64,000 bases of DNA from Bryoerythrophyllum caledonicum. Lineage: Eukaryota > Streptophyta > Bryopsida > Pottiales > Pottiaceae. The notes under the pieces were generated by a model that saw nothing but the letters and a program-made list of their open reading frames with translations, did not search any database and was not told the DNA's origin. The stretch lies in contig OZ020525.1 in assembly GCA_963971425.1 (NCBI GenBank), positions 5,005,560-5,069,559 of the forward strand, in the 5' to 3' direction. Of the stretch, positions 11,461 to 25,075 are shown one piece after another. Positions within the stretch are counted from its first letter, which is position 1. The number at the start of each line of letters is the position of its first letter. The position numbers and the translations under genes were made by a program.

Positions 11461-13375
11461 TATTATAGTGTCAAATTTCAATTAAATATTTGAATGTTTG
11501 CCCACAAAATTGAATTAGTAAACTTTGAAGAAGCAATCAATGAAAAATGTATGCCAAAGAATGGCAAGAGGAAAATATCCATACTATATTATGATTATTA
11601 AAAGATTTCAAGTAGAAAAATAGAAATAGGGAGAATTAAAGGATTAAGTAAGAGTTAGACTATAGAGAAATACAAGTGAAATATGAAATAGGTAGAAAAG
11701 TAGATAAAAATGAATAGGAGTATGCAACTAGGTAGAAAGAAGAAGACCGGGATGGGAAATGCTCAACCGGATGAATGTTAGACTTAGGGTGACAAAAGGT
11801 GGTGGCTAGGGTTTGAGGGAGTGGCTTGCAAGGGCTGCCCTCCTCCCTCTCTCTCTCTCTTCCAAGGTGTGTGTGTGTGTGGAGTATGTGAAAGAGTGTA
11901 GTAAGTTAGGATTAGAGTGAGATAGGAGAAGGCCGTGGCTAGATCTACAACTACGGTTGGAGTAAGCAAGAGGTGGTAGTGAGATTTAAAGAAGATCAAG
12001 CTTATCAAGCTGACTTTCCAAAAAGCCTAGGCTCAAAGAATTTGGAGCATTTTCAAGGGAGATATGGCCGCCAAAGCGAGAAGGGGTCCGCCGTCAACAC
12101 AGACCTTGAGCAGTGACTTTGGAAGACAATATCTTTGAGGTGAAGACGATTCAAGATTTGAAATTTACGGAGTTTTTGGCTTGTTAAGTTAGCTTTCCAA
12201 TAAGTCTAAAATCAAAGAATTTGGAGCAATAACAACAAAGTTATGGCCAACCAATTGCAAGAGGATTGACTGCCGCAAGATTTGGGAAGCCCGTACTTTG
12301 GAGGCTTGTGACTTTTGATTGGTAAGGTTTTTTTCAGTGATTTTTTCACGAGCTGAAGTGTATTTCAGCCAACCTTCATTAAAAGTTTATTTTGTTGAAT
12401 TTGGAGTCTTTGGTAGGAAATGGCGTATGTTTTAGTGCCAAAGGGTGTGCTGCCCCTTTTTTGGTGTTGATTTTCCACTTGCAAGTATTGTTTTCAATGT
12501 CCTTGCTATTATCTACATGTATGATCTTAGCTTGTGTGGTGAATGTAAGTGAATGATACATGCACGTGCATGTGTATGTTGTCATGGATGTGAAGTGCAT
12601 AGGTTATGTACGTGACGTACATGTGAATGTGGAAGTCAAATTCTTGGTTAGAAGTCCATTGCTTGGAGGCACTTAGGTCACATACACTCTCCACCGGCCC
12701 AAAATTATTAGCCATTTCATGTACTATTTATGCTTTCTCTAGTAATTCTGTAGTTGTATTAAAGTCATTGTTCAATAACTATTGATCACTTGTTTAGTCA
12801 TTGTACAGAAATCTTGTTGTTTAATAAATTTGTATGGATGTGGCCTTGCAGTTCCAAAAGGGGGTATTGGTGGATTTGTTGAACCCCAAAAATAAGCGAC
12901 AGAAAGGCGCTTGGGGAAGAGTGAGTGGTATTGTAGGGGACAAATGGCAACTTTGTTTTATGTTTGGTTTTTATTGAGCATGCATCACACTGGATGCTAG
13001 TAGATGGTTTTAACTAGGCGTTGTATTTGAGGGGCTTTTGTAGTCATTGCCCTAGTCACCATTTTGTTTATTTTAAAGTATTTCATGACCGAGACATCTT
13101 TGATATTATTTATGGTATTATAAAAGTGTTATGTAATTGTACAGGGGTTATTCACATAATTGTGGTAACCATATACTCTCTATGAAATAACTAATACATC
13201 TCTGAAATAATGACCAAGCATAACAACTTAATAACCACCACAATATCTGAGAAATTACTAAATAACACTGCGCAATGACTAATCAATGACTAGATAGTAT
13301 ACATAAATAGCTACAGAATAACTACACACAAACCTCACAGCAACCGAATAATGACTAGAGTAGAAGTAGAATTAG
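11461..13375. other. CACTA left arm, no gene
   Basis: AT-rich, with a ct/gt microsatellite near 11842-11881 and a block of tgacta/taactac motifs at 13190-13350 that mirrors 29010-29310 in the right arm. No supported ORF. Confidence 0.5.
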
Positions 13376-13389
13376 TGCTTGCAATCTTA

Positions 13390-13450
13390 GGATTGCTAGT
13401 TTGTGAGCGGTGAGCAATGCTCACTGAGCGGTGGGACGTGAGCGGTGGAA
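13390..13450 (+). repeat. Left terminal inverted repeat of the 15.6-kb element
   Basis: The left end starts GGATTGCTAGTTTGTGAGC. It continues with GGTGAGC, GAGCGGTGGGACGTGAGCGG-type direct iterations. The left end of the second element at 54541 is nearly the same (GGAATGCTATCTTGTGAGC), which fixes the boundary. Confidence 0.75.
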
Positions 13451-15500
13451 ATTTGAGCATTGAATTGTCGGAAATTCGAGGATGATATTTTGTAGAAATT
13501 GGATGATTAACCGTGGAGATGTGGCAATAGTGTACCCAATTCCCGTGGAAAATTTGGAGTATCTTTGCCTATTTCTGTGGAACTTTTGCAGTAGTAGAGC
13601 CTGCAATATCCACATTTGAAACCTGGATTATGTTCTCTTGTTTTTGAAAATGCATTAAGATTTCATTTTTCTACTGAAATAAATTTTTGCATAAATCACA
13701 TTTTCGTAACATTTCAGTAGTTTATATTCTATGATTCATTTGTTTACTACATATTAATGCCTCGTGAGAAGTGTTTAAGCCTTAGGATTACAATCCTTAG
13801 AAGTTTAGAGGAGAAAATGATTAAAAAAAGAACCACCCAATATATTTTGAACATCATTCATCAACCTAAAAGTGTTTTAGCTATTTATAATTTAAGGTTT
13901 AGCTTATACTTAATGATAAATTGTATTAGGATTGAAGATATATCTACAAATTTTGAACTAGATTCAAAATTGGAGACATCAAAGAGCACCTCCTTTTGTA
14001 TTGTTGAAAGTTTAGTTTTTATGAAGGGGCTAGTTTTTAAGTTGTATGTAAGATTTATTCCACGGTACACCAATTATTTGCCACCTGAATGCCACGTGCA
14101 AGTTGTTTCAATGAATTAATTTCAAACATTGATAGGTTTGTAATTAACTTCCTCAAGAAACTGGGACCATTACAAACAATGGAACATGTGAAAATCTCCA
14201 AAACTAGAATTCAAACTCATCCTGCCATTGCTGCCCCATATTGTTCTAGGATTTAAACGGGAGATCGCAAATAACTGCGTGAGAGGACCTGTTGAAATTG
14301 TAGTTTCTGTGAAGGTCTTTAGGGTCTTTCAATTTTTATGTATGAATGATGCTATATTACCATCAATTTTTTCCTTTATAAAATTGAATTCACAATGTCA
14401 AGAACTATAATTTGTACCTTGCTTTGGATGGATGAATTTTGGGTGGCACCAATTTTCATGTACATCGACAAAAAAATCTTCCAACAATGGCGGGGTTTGA
14501 ACTGTTGATTTTGATCAACATTTGTTGCTCGTGAAACATAAATACATGCTAATAGTGGCAAATGAGGTGGCTCGGTGAGAACGCTGAAGACGTGGTGGGA
14601 TTTTTTGGCCACCATTTAATGTTTTGTTCATTTGAGTTGTAAGATCCAACAAATGATTTGTCATGCCAATTCAGGTAGTGCACAATATACTTTCTTAAGT
14701 TTTTTTTTCCAATTCATGGCATTTGCTAAAATGTTTAAGAAATAAATTTGTAGAAATTGGAGAAATTTTATACTATATCATGTTTATTCAATTACCATTA
14801 TAACCACGGAGAATATCGAGTTTTGCTCATGTTAGAGAATGGATTAAATCTACAAAGAGGATGAAATGTTAGACGGAGGATATAGAAGAGAAGTATAGAA
14901 AATAGGAGAGAAGTATATTAAAAACTAAGGAAATAGGAAACTAAGTTAAGAAGACAAATCAATGTGGAGAGAGAAAGGTTTTTTTGAAAATTAGAGGGAA
15001 GAAGAGTAGAATAGTGAAGGGAATAGAATAAGTACATGGAGGAAAGAGAAGAAATATATACAATGGAGAAAGAAGAGGAAGATGGAAAGAGAAAGAAAAT
15101 AAAATTTAAGAGGAAATAAGTAGGCTACAAATGAAAAAAGTTTTAAAAAATAAAATAGAACGAAGGAAAGTGAACAGTAGGAGAAAAATGAGTCACGAAT
15201 GGAAAAAACAAATACCGTTAATGGAAGAGTGAGTAATCGAGAACCGTTATACAAGGATGTGAATATTACATGGAGAACTTGGTTCAATGCCAAGAAAGCA
15301 TCTAGTCCTGTAGATGGTTGAGGTTGTCGGATCCAACAACTGTCACAAGAATTGGAAGTTTGAAATTTCTATATATTTGACAATCACACAAGACCAAAGC
15401 ATTATCACCAAAGCATATTAAGATAGCTGGGATCATTTTAACTTAAACAAGAGAATCGTAACACAACAAACGTAGTGAGTACGACCAGAGAATAACAACA

Positions 15501-18500
15501 CTACTGAAATGACGATGTAGATGCTTCTGAGAATTCAAGATCTACCTCAGCGTCAACATCAAGATACATAAAGACATCGGAGTTGTACTTAGGACGTGAT
15601 ATAGACGAGGAAGGCGGCGAGAACTGCAAAGCTTGAAGCCTCGCAATGTCTTCCGCATACGACGGAAGAACCCAAGTCTTCGAGGGGGAAACATACTCCC
15701 AGCAAGAATCAATATACATCAAACACAAACTTAGTAGAAGCTTCTTGATGAAAGAAAGGTAGTGAAGAGGAATGTTAGTGTACTCACTTACTCAAGATCT
15801 TCAAGTCTTGGCCTCTTCACCGCTGGAGGATGCATGGTCTTGGAAGTAGTTGGTGCCAAGGTTTTTTTTGCAATTGGAAGAGTTGCCACAGGTAATGCTA
15901 GGGTCTGCATTGAAGAAAGGACTGCTTCATACAACTCCTTCTCGCTTTCTAGCGAAAAGTTGTGTCTACCAGTAGCGTTGCAGGCACGAATGCTATTACC
16001 TAAAAAGAGTTCAATGTGTAATTAAAATAAATCCAGAGTAATGGAAAGAGAGAAATCAAAAATTCCTTACAACAATGAAGAGACAATAGATAGTATTGGA
16101 ATTACCTGTAGCAACTGAAACGTCAACCACCACATCGCCAGGGCGTGTCAGAGACAATATGAGAGAGGAAAAAAAGTACTCATCCTTCTCCCTTGGACCT
16201 CGCCAAGCGCGTTCTCCGTTCTTCAAAGGAGTTGTGCAATAATTGATAATGGTGTCATTGACACTAAGATCGTATCCCATGGCTAAGAGCTCTGGCACAT
16301 CTTGGAAAGAGAACTTGGACTTCCAGATGGTGGAATCTGCGGGCCGACGGACCCGTTTGAGAAGCAAGACCTTGAAAAGGTTGGTCGTAGTAAACTGAGT
16401 CTTTGCCGAAGATATAGGCAAGTGATTAACTCTCGTCCAATCCTTCAGTGCCTCAAAACCAAAAGCCCCATAAAATGAAGATATTTCATCAAGCAATTCT
16501 CCATTATCAGAGGGAAAAAATAGAAGCATTGCTCCGTCATCATGCAATACCTCATCAGCAAAATCAAAAAGTTCATCGAAGTACTGCTCATCACGAATGT
16601 TCCAGAATGGAACATCTGAAGAAGGATTTGACACATTGGGGACAGGGAAGCCTTCAGGGACATCTGTGATCACAAGATCAGCAGCGCCTTTCATCCATGG
16701 TTTCCCGCCACGTGTGCAAGACCGATTTGGATTGCACTCCAGAGCAAACCGACATGCATTATGAATGAAATCCCATTGTTTCAAAATAGAGGTGTTGAGA
16801 ATACGCACTTGGCAGGCCAAAGTCGACATAGTGATATTGGGCACTAGATTTGGCTTCTTCAAAACGGCAGAGATAAGGGTAACCGGGGAGCTCGTTGCTT
16901 CAGTCATGGTGGTGTCCTCTTCAGCTCCAGAATTCACAACGGAGGCCACCTTCGAAGCCCCAGCTGAGGATTTAGTCGGCTTTGCACCTTTTGCATTGCC
17001 CTTCTTTGTGGTAACCTCTGTCACAGATGCCCCCGTAGTAGGGCCCTTCTTCTTCTTTCCTGAGGATTTGTCGGCTTCAAGCAATGCCTCTTTCACCAAC
17101 CATGTATCTTCATCATTGTCTGATACCTCTGTAGATTGAGTTAGTAGACACTTTACTTCCTCCTCTACATCTGGACAGAAGTTCTTAGGACACTCCAGAT
17201 ACCAGCAGCATTCGCGGAAATGCTCCCTGGTATAGTTCTTCTTCTGTAGAGGATTGAAGATAAATGTCTCTATTGAAGAGGCGGGGTCGCACCAACTATG
17301 AACCATTGGTGGCAGCTTCTTGATAGCCCCAGCAGGTAAGAGTTCCCGCTTCATATACCTTTAAAACTCACGGAAATTGGTGTTAGAATTCAAAGAAGCC
17401 AAATTTGCAAATACAATGGAATTTGAACTCTAGCTCAATGGTGTGGGTAATGTAGAAGTACCTGAGGCAAAGCCGTTTCACTACTTTGTTGGCATCCTTG
17501 ACACTCTCAAAAGGTTTTCCCTTTTGATGCACCATGTCCCCTGTGAAATACCCGAAGAAAGCTTTGTCCCAAAGCGTAATCCGCCATGTCTCAACATAGT
17601 CTTCGAAGGACATGAAATCCTTTGAATTATCCACCCCACCACAAAGATCTAAGTATGGAATAAGCTCCTTCTTGGCCATCTCCTCAAGACCGGCCCAAAA
17701 TGACGCGCGAATAAGAAACTTCTTTAAATGGTCCTCACTAGCAGGGGGCTTTGGAAAGCGAAGGTCTTGTCTGACGCTTAATGAACTATTCCACCATTTG
17801 AGCCAGCGAACCTTATACTGTGGCTCAACCGATGAGGTTGCAATGAGTTGCAATTTTTCCAGGGTCATCTCAACCTTGGATGCAACATGGACGCTGTAGT
17901 GGAATATAACCTACAAAATCAAGACATAAAGTTTGTGAATGCTGCAATCACTTTCTTTCCCTAAGTAAATTTGGTAAGTATAATATCAATCTAAATATTC
18001 ATTGATTGAAGCATCAAAGACTCATCTTCCAAGAAACATTATTTGAAAAGTATAGCCATTCAAAGTTTTCAATACATCAGAGAATACATTGATTCAAGCA
18101 TGGCAAAAACTAAAGACAAGGGTGACTACTTTCAAGATCAGTCAAGCATGCCCAAAACTCATGAAATAGAGCAATCATAATTTAAATGGAACGGTATACT
18201 TTGAATGGATCATCAAATAGACTATAATTGTTCTTATGAGCCATACACATGTCCACAACATATATGTGTCTATACATAGGAGTTTGTGGGTAAATTATTG
18301 AGACAAGCAAATGCTTACCGGCCACCAATTCCACTACGTATAATTCCAAAGTGAATCAGATGTCTTGTTCAGACCTTCATCAATGGTTATTGGATCCAAC
18401 AACTCAAAATTCATACCATTGACAGAAGCTACTAATCATCTCCAAACATGAAGTCAAATCCAGCAACTGAGAATTATACAAATTAAGCTCTCAAAACTCT

Positions 18501-21500
18501 AACACAATCACGACGTGCTTAATATCTTCGAACTGGTTGTAGGATCCAACAACTAGGAACAACACCGATTCAACACAAAGAATCCTAACTATTTCATTGG
18601 CTACTTTTCATCTCAAAATCGATAGTTGGATCCAACAACTAACAAATATATTAACTTGGCACTCGTGAACTCTAACAGTGTCACCACATAGTCATCAACT
18701 CGAAACGGGTTGTCGGATCCAACAACCCTGAAAAAAATTTATCAAGTACTGCTCTTCTAAACCATGGCGAGAAATGTAATGTGCAATTTTATAGCATTGA
18801 CTACTGCTTGGCTAAAGAGTCCTTCTTGAAATATTGATTTTCTCGTTATTTTACCATCTCAAATCGATTGTCCGATCCAACAACATATAATTATATTGAT
18901 TTAGTACTCGGGAACTCTAACATTGTCACCACTGAGTCATCAACTGAAAACAAGTTGTTGGATCCGACAATTCTATTAAAAAGTTCCAAGTACTGCTCTT
19001 CTAACCCAAGATGATAAATCTTATGTGCTATTTCATAACATTGATTACTGCGTGGCTATATATTCCACCATGAAATATCGAAATAGTCGTTCTTTTATAC
19101 CAATTCCAGCTACTTTTACTACTAATTACAGATAACAGCCTCTTTAACTCCCTAAAATCTATCCATAAGCAAAATCACATACACTCTCCCCTGTTTATGA
19201 TGCTTGGTATGTAAATGTTCCCTCCTGTTGTCGGAACGGACATCTACTCATTCTGTAAATATTGCATGGTGCTCAAACTTTGAATTTAACTAAACGAATT
19301 TCACCATGAAGAAATGCACCATACTTTAATCACAAGGATCTAGGTTGTTGGATCCAACATCAAACATAGTCCAATATTTCCCAATGGTTCGATTCTAGAT
19401 TTGTTAACCCTAAGTCCAAGATCCTTCATATGATGCTTGATATGTAAATGTTCCCTCCAGTTGACGGATCCGACAAATACTCATTCTTAAAATATTGCTT
19501 GGTGATCAAACTTTGAATATAATTAAACAAATATCACCTTAAGGAAATGCACTGTACTTTATTCTCAAGGATCTAGGTTGTAGGATCCTACATCATATAG
19601 AGTCTAAAAAAGACCAAAGATAATCCAATTTTCATTAAAGCCTAGGTGATCAGAGTACTACAACAAATGAATCCAACCATGGATAAAGATGCCAAGCATT
19701 CAAACGACAAATAAATTTACCATGAGCACACAAGTAGATTAAAAATATAATCTTGAACTTAAGAATTTTGCAAGGAAACTTACTTGTTCCAATAATCCTT
19801 TGTATGCCGGATTTGCAATAGAGCTGCACTTGTTGAATAGATTGGCCAGCTCATCTCGTTTTTTAGTAACCACCTTCTCCACGTATTTGTGAAATCCTTC
19901 TTCACTTTGGTCAGCTTCCTCAACATCTTCGAAGTATGTTTGTCCGGCCTCTTGTGAGGCTTGGACAATTTCATCCTGATCCAATGTAATCCCGTTAGAA
20001 CCAAATAATAAGTACGACGCCAATATAAATATTGATATTGAACGTGTAGTTAACTTACTTGAAAAATAAAATTAACCATGAGATTCTTGGTTAAGGGATA
20101 CCAAGTTTTGATGGTCTTCGTTACACATGCTTTATATTGATCTTCTGTTAGCATTGGTTTATAATACTCCAGCTTGTGACTTCCGTACAGTTGAATACGA
20201 TGAAGCGTGTGCACCAATGTAGTTTTGACGTGAGCATTCTGGTTTGCCCTACACATTCAAGTATATAGATTAGATTCTCTGCACCAGGATTCAAAACATG
20301 AACAATAAATGAAAATATGAATTATGGCTTACTTGTTTATGTCGTGCAAGGCCTCTAGAATATCACCTTGACCACCGGATGTGTCCAAAACAACGCAATC
20401 CGGATTCCCATGCCTAGAGTGCCAATTAACATCCTCCGCATGCAATGTATCAATAACTTCTTTCCAAGCAAGCAATCGGTGATTGCCATCATAGACAAAA
20501 AACATGCTACCTGATAAATCTTCCAAATCTAGGTCTGCCAAGAGCCTTTTCTCAAATGCAGAATTTTCCTCAATCCACAAAGCACTCCAAGACTTCATGT
20601 CGTCAGTAGTAACCACCCGCTTCTGACCATTTTCATTGTATTCTGATACATACATGGCTGCTGCATGCGGTTGATAGCCAAATCGAAATGCACCCATTAA
20701 TTTGAGAATGTCAGATCGTAGGGTGGGTCTCACCAAAGGCATCGGGATCAGCCGACAGAGTGGAATCTTTATCAAAGACTTAGAGCTCGGAATCCGGCGC
20801 ATATTCTCGATCACCTGGAATAAGTTACCTTGAATTAGACCCTCCTGGAGTTTAAGTTCAGCATTTCGTAGATTCACGACTTGACGGCGAGCACGTTCCT
20901 CTATCCTCATGGGACTTCTCTGGATCTCCATAGGGGGGTTGGTTGGAGAAGGCTCCTCGCCTGCTAATGCTCCTCCTTCGTTTGAATGGATGCTAGTAGG
21001 TGTGTCGGTCTCAGGAGGGGTCCCCAAATGGGTTTGAAGTAACGGTCTTGAACGTTTTCGAATTAACAGCTCACCTGAAGACTCTTGCTCCTCTTCATCA
21101 AGATTTCCAGCGTCCTTGTCGATCAGAGAGTCCATCACGGCATCCACCATGTCATTCGTTGGAATTGAAGCTTCACTCAGCTGCTCAGCTTCTTCATATG
21201 AAGCCATCTACGCACACCAAATCATGTTGAAACCATATGAAGGCAAAGTACTTGTGCAATGACCAATTCTAGCGCCCTAGACTAGCTTTCAGATCTTCTG
21301 GTAATTATTGAGTTCACACAACTCACACTACGCATTGAAAGCACAAGTTATGCATGAACATAAATGATTGTTTGTGATCTCATTTAGAACACTCAAAATA
21401 TGATTCATCAAAATTATCGAAAATCAACACCAGTTTAAATACTGTTTCACATTTCATCACAGATTTTTGTCACACATGCATTTCGGTTCGCAGTGTTCAA

Positions 21501-23337
21501 TGATCAATGATCTGAAATGCAGTGTTTAATGATCCGATTCAAAGATCACTGAACACGACACATCGTGCATCCCTGTGATCAATGATCCGTGATTCAAAGA
21601 TTCGAGCATTGATCTAGGGTCATGAATCGTGGAGTCTTTGATTCCAGCATGGATTCCAGCAATGATCCGAAATAAACCTGGAGCAGTGATCAATGATCCA
21701 AATGCAGTGTTCATACGATCCGAAATGTAGTGTTCAGTGAACATCACACGATCAATGAACATTGATCACTGAACATCACACAATGAACATCACAGACTTA
21801 ATTAACATGAATCACTAAACATTAAATCATTCAACTTGGAGTTGGAATATCATTAGATCAATGAACTTTATCCAACTACAAAGGCAATTTCACGTCACTG
21901 GTTTTGCATACACATGCATTGCAACGCGAATCAAGTCTAATATCGACACAATGAATTCCAGGATTCAAAGACTCCACGATGTGATTGTCAGATCCTACAA
22001 CCTGAATTTAGAATTCCCAAAATCACGTTGGTTCACTGACAGCTACGACTTTTACATGAGTATCGACAAGTATCACATGAGTTACTACATGATTAAGTCG
22101 TAACTCAGCCATTACAACATGAATCATTACGCAATGAATCATTACGATAGGAACCATGTCGACCGAATCGTAAGTCAGCTACAACAAGAATCACATGAGT
22201 TCTAATGAACATTGAACTCCAGATATGGTGCTCTAATGATATTCCAGGTTCAGTATTCTCATGAACACTGATACTCGTATGTGCTACGACATGTATCACA
22301 TGAGTTCGGATCAGCACTACTCGTGCACCAGCAAGATCAACATTTTATGCAACACAAAATCCATGTACAAGTTCACGGTTTCACAGTTATCGGATCCTAC
22401 AACCTGAATGTACATGCACAAGTTCATATCAGTTTCAAATCCGGTCCGCAAGTCTGGACACAACACACAGTTTCGATGGTCCCTGTCGAGGATGGAGAGC
22501 TGCTCCTAGAGTAACGGTGACTCTGTCCTACGTTTTTTTATTAATTATCTTGCTTACAACCTGTCATTAGTGTTAGGTATAAGTAAGAAAAGCAAAAAGT
22601 TGAATGTTTTCATCATCCCAAACTATGTTTTCAGATCTTCTGGTTAGTTGCAATGGCAACACTGATTTTTTTTGAAACTGATGTAGGTAGATTCGTATTC
22701 TGCTTTCAAGCATGACTAGATTTCAGAATTGCTACTCGCTTGGCTAACGGACGCTCAGCACCTTAGCAGTTGCCGCAGATAATTCTCACTTGAGTGCTTA
22801 GATACACTCTAATATCGACACTCAATGATCTCACTGTTGGAGCCGACAACGGCAATTGTCACTATTTAAAGACCGTAGAATTCCTTCTTGATACATATTA
22901 TCTCACTAAGAACTTGTTAAGTACTAAACACTTCAGCTGTAGAGTTCCAGGTTTCATGTGATCTGCAGGTATACGGCGTCTAAAATCGGGAAGACGATGA
23001 AGCACTTCAGCCACTACAATTTAATATTCAAGCAAACTTCATATTGAACCCTAAGTGCAATATCATCTTTAAGCAAACCAGAAACTTGAACCCTAAGAAA
23101 TCATTTCTCGGACTTCACTTAAGAAGCATACAGATCTGGATTTCATGCTTACCAGAACGGCTCTTGGCTCTTCCGCGGTTCCACTAGCCTCACCTCCACA
23201 ACTGCCACCGCTCAAGATCACCTGCATCAACGTCTATCAACAAATTAGACTCTACACTCCACAAGTCACACGGTACACCACAAAGCTGACCTAAGTTCCA
23301 AAAAGCAGACGCTTACGGCGTTCTGAACCGGCGGCAT
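15501..23337 (-). CDS. ParB/Srx-like domain fused to beta-class DNA methyltransferase
   Basis: Core exons, in order: 21207-20333, 20248-20059, 19975-19784, 17910-17462, 17358-16106, 15999-15792, 15729-15501. All introns are GT-AG, and the phases sum to 1131 codons plus TGA with no internal stop. Two probable 5' exons (23337-23317 with an ATG, 23221-23153) also join in phase and would give 1161 aa. Numbering from ATG 21207: an acidic/charged N-terminus, then a ParB/sulfiredoxin-like domain at about 147-292 with VYDGNHRLLAW; a helical middle (355-700); methyltransferase motif IV at about 801 (DLVITDVPEG); motif I at about 976 (GDVVVDVSVATGNS), then a GRH and an acidic residue. The IV-before-I order is the beta-class arrangement of bacterial and phage N6-adenine/N4-cytosine enzymes. 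The DPPY motif is altered, so activity is uncertain. The gene is divergent from the transposase gene. Confidence 0.8.
21420..21830. repeat. Short GATC-containing interspersed repeats
   Basis: This stretch is upstream of the core ParB-methyltransferase ATG, inside the proposed first long intron. It is dense in atgatccg, tgatcaatg and cagtgttca units in both orientations. Open frames across it are by-products of the repetition. GATC recurs far above chance by eye. Confidence 0.6.
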
Positions 23338-25075
23338 AGAAATTGTGAAGACGCAGGGGAGTTTGACGACCAAGCGACGATAGACTATGAGGAGCACCGG
23401 CTCAACCCAGAGTTCGAGGAATCTTCGTTCTTGGTGAGATGGATGAGAAAAGTCGACAGGAGTACCAGGTCATGTAAGTACCATTTCCTCAACCCTCGGG
23501 TTGCTCCACATTAAATCTAAGTGCATGACTCCACAAAATCCCAAGAAAATGCATCCATTCAGTGGTATAGCACCTTGGATTTCGATGACTATTTCAAATT
23601 CAAATCTACATAAGATGTCATTACTCTACATATACAACTGAACTTACTAGTCTAGACTATAAATTTATTGCTTAACCATCCTAATTATTATCTTATGGTT
23701 CTGATATTTTAAATGAATGCATGAGTTCTAAAAAGGATTTTTATCTTTTAAATATCAATCACTGTCACCGGGGGGCATAATATTCAACATGTATGGTGCC
23801 GTATACTGATATTACAACTGGTACTGAAACTGAAATGACCACCTCATTAAAGATGTAAGGTGAAGAACCTTCAATCTAGAGGTGTTAACCCTAAATCCAT
23901 ACGTTTTCGTCCAAAGTACTTCATTGTTTTTATCCCCAAACGTTATGCAGGAATTGAATGTATAGGCCCCAAAATAAAATTAATGAAATACTTGAAATGA
24001 ATTCTCTACTTTAGCAAATACAACGTGTTAATTCATGTAATGTTAACAACAACTCAAAGGCAAATAAGATAACCAAATCTTGCCTGTGCTTTGGTTGACT
24101 TCGTGTTTCCAACATCTGGGTCTTCTAGCTCCGATCTTCCACCATTTCTTCCACTTGTTCCACGTCTATCTCTCCCACGACCTCTCCCCCCCCAATGAAA
24201 CTTGTACTCCTTCAAATCCTAAAGAGTCGACAAGTGAAGGCTCTACTTCTTGATTAAAATCTATCGCTCGAACTGTATCAGATATACCCTCAAACCTCTT
24301 GCTTGCAAGCCTCATCCTAGACCTCTTCAACTCCCTCCGCGAGGAAAAAACAGCCCGACGCCTCCCTCTCTTTCAACGGGGTTCGCCCACTCTAGATGAA
24401 TACTCTTGCATTTGTCTTAGAAATGAAATGATCTAACCAGAACCCCATTTTCTATGATATACTCTCCCATTTCATTCACCATCATGTACAAAAAGCAACA
24501 ATTGGAACAACATCAACCACGGGACAAGATGTACCAGTGGACCAATAAAAAAATCGTGTCGCTAATACGGCGATCTGTTTTAGAGCTACCACGTTTTGTT
24601 AGCAACCAACTATTTATTGCATACAAAGAAACACCATACACTCTGACATATCTAGTAAAATCTATACTGGAGTATTACAATAAATCATAGCACTTTCCAT
24701 TACATTACTCATTCTTTCATTAGATCATTTTCAAATCTTGAATCTTCTTGTCTAATTAGGGACTTCTAACCTTCATCCCAACTCTATAATGGAGACTTTT
24801 ATTACTCTTTGAACCGATACACCTAAAATCATTTTTGAAGGAACAACTGTCAGCAGCTGTCATTGCATCGTGCATCATCTAATAGTAGATACAACGTATA
24901 GTGCGTTTACTATCTACTAAATCTAGATTTTTTGTCCGTCTAACGTCACGCCGTTCCATGATGTGCCCCTTTTCTCAACTTCAAGTCTTCAAGAAATACA
25001 ACTGCTCCACAACACTTGACACTCTCTTTAGGCTTCCTCCCCACCTTTTGACTCTTCTCAAAGTTTGGCTATTCA
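23338..25075. promoter_or_regulatory. Divergent intergenic region between the two element genes
   Basis: The ParB-methyltransferase gene leaves leftwards from about 23337 and the transposase gene starts rightwards at 25076. This 1.7-kb gap should hold both promoters. I see no clear TATA box, no 18-bp palindrome and no supported ORF. The second element has the same divergent layout (61290-62541). Confidence 0.45.
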
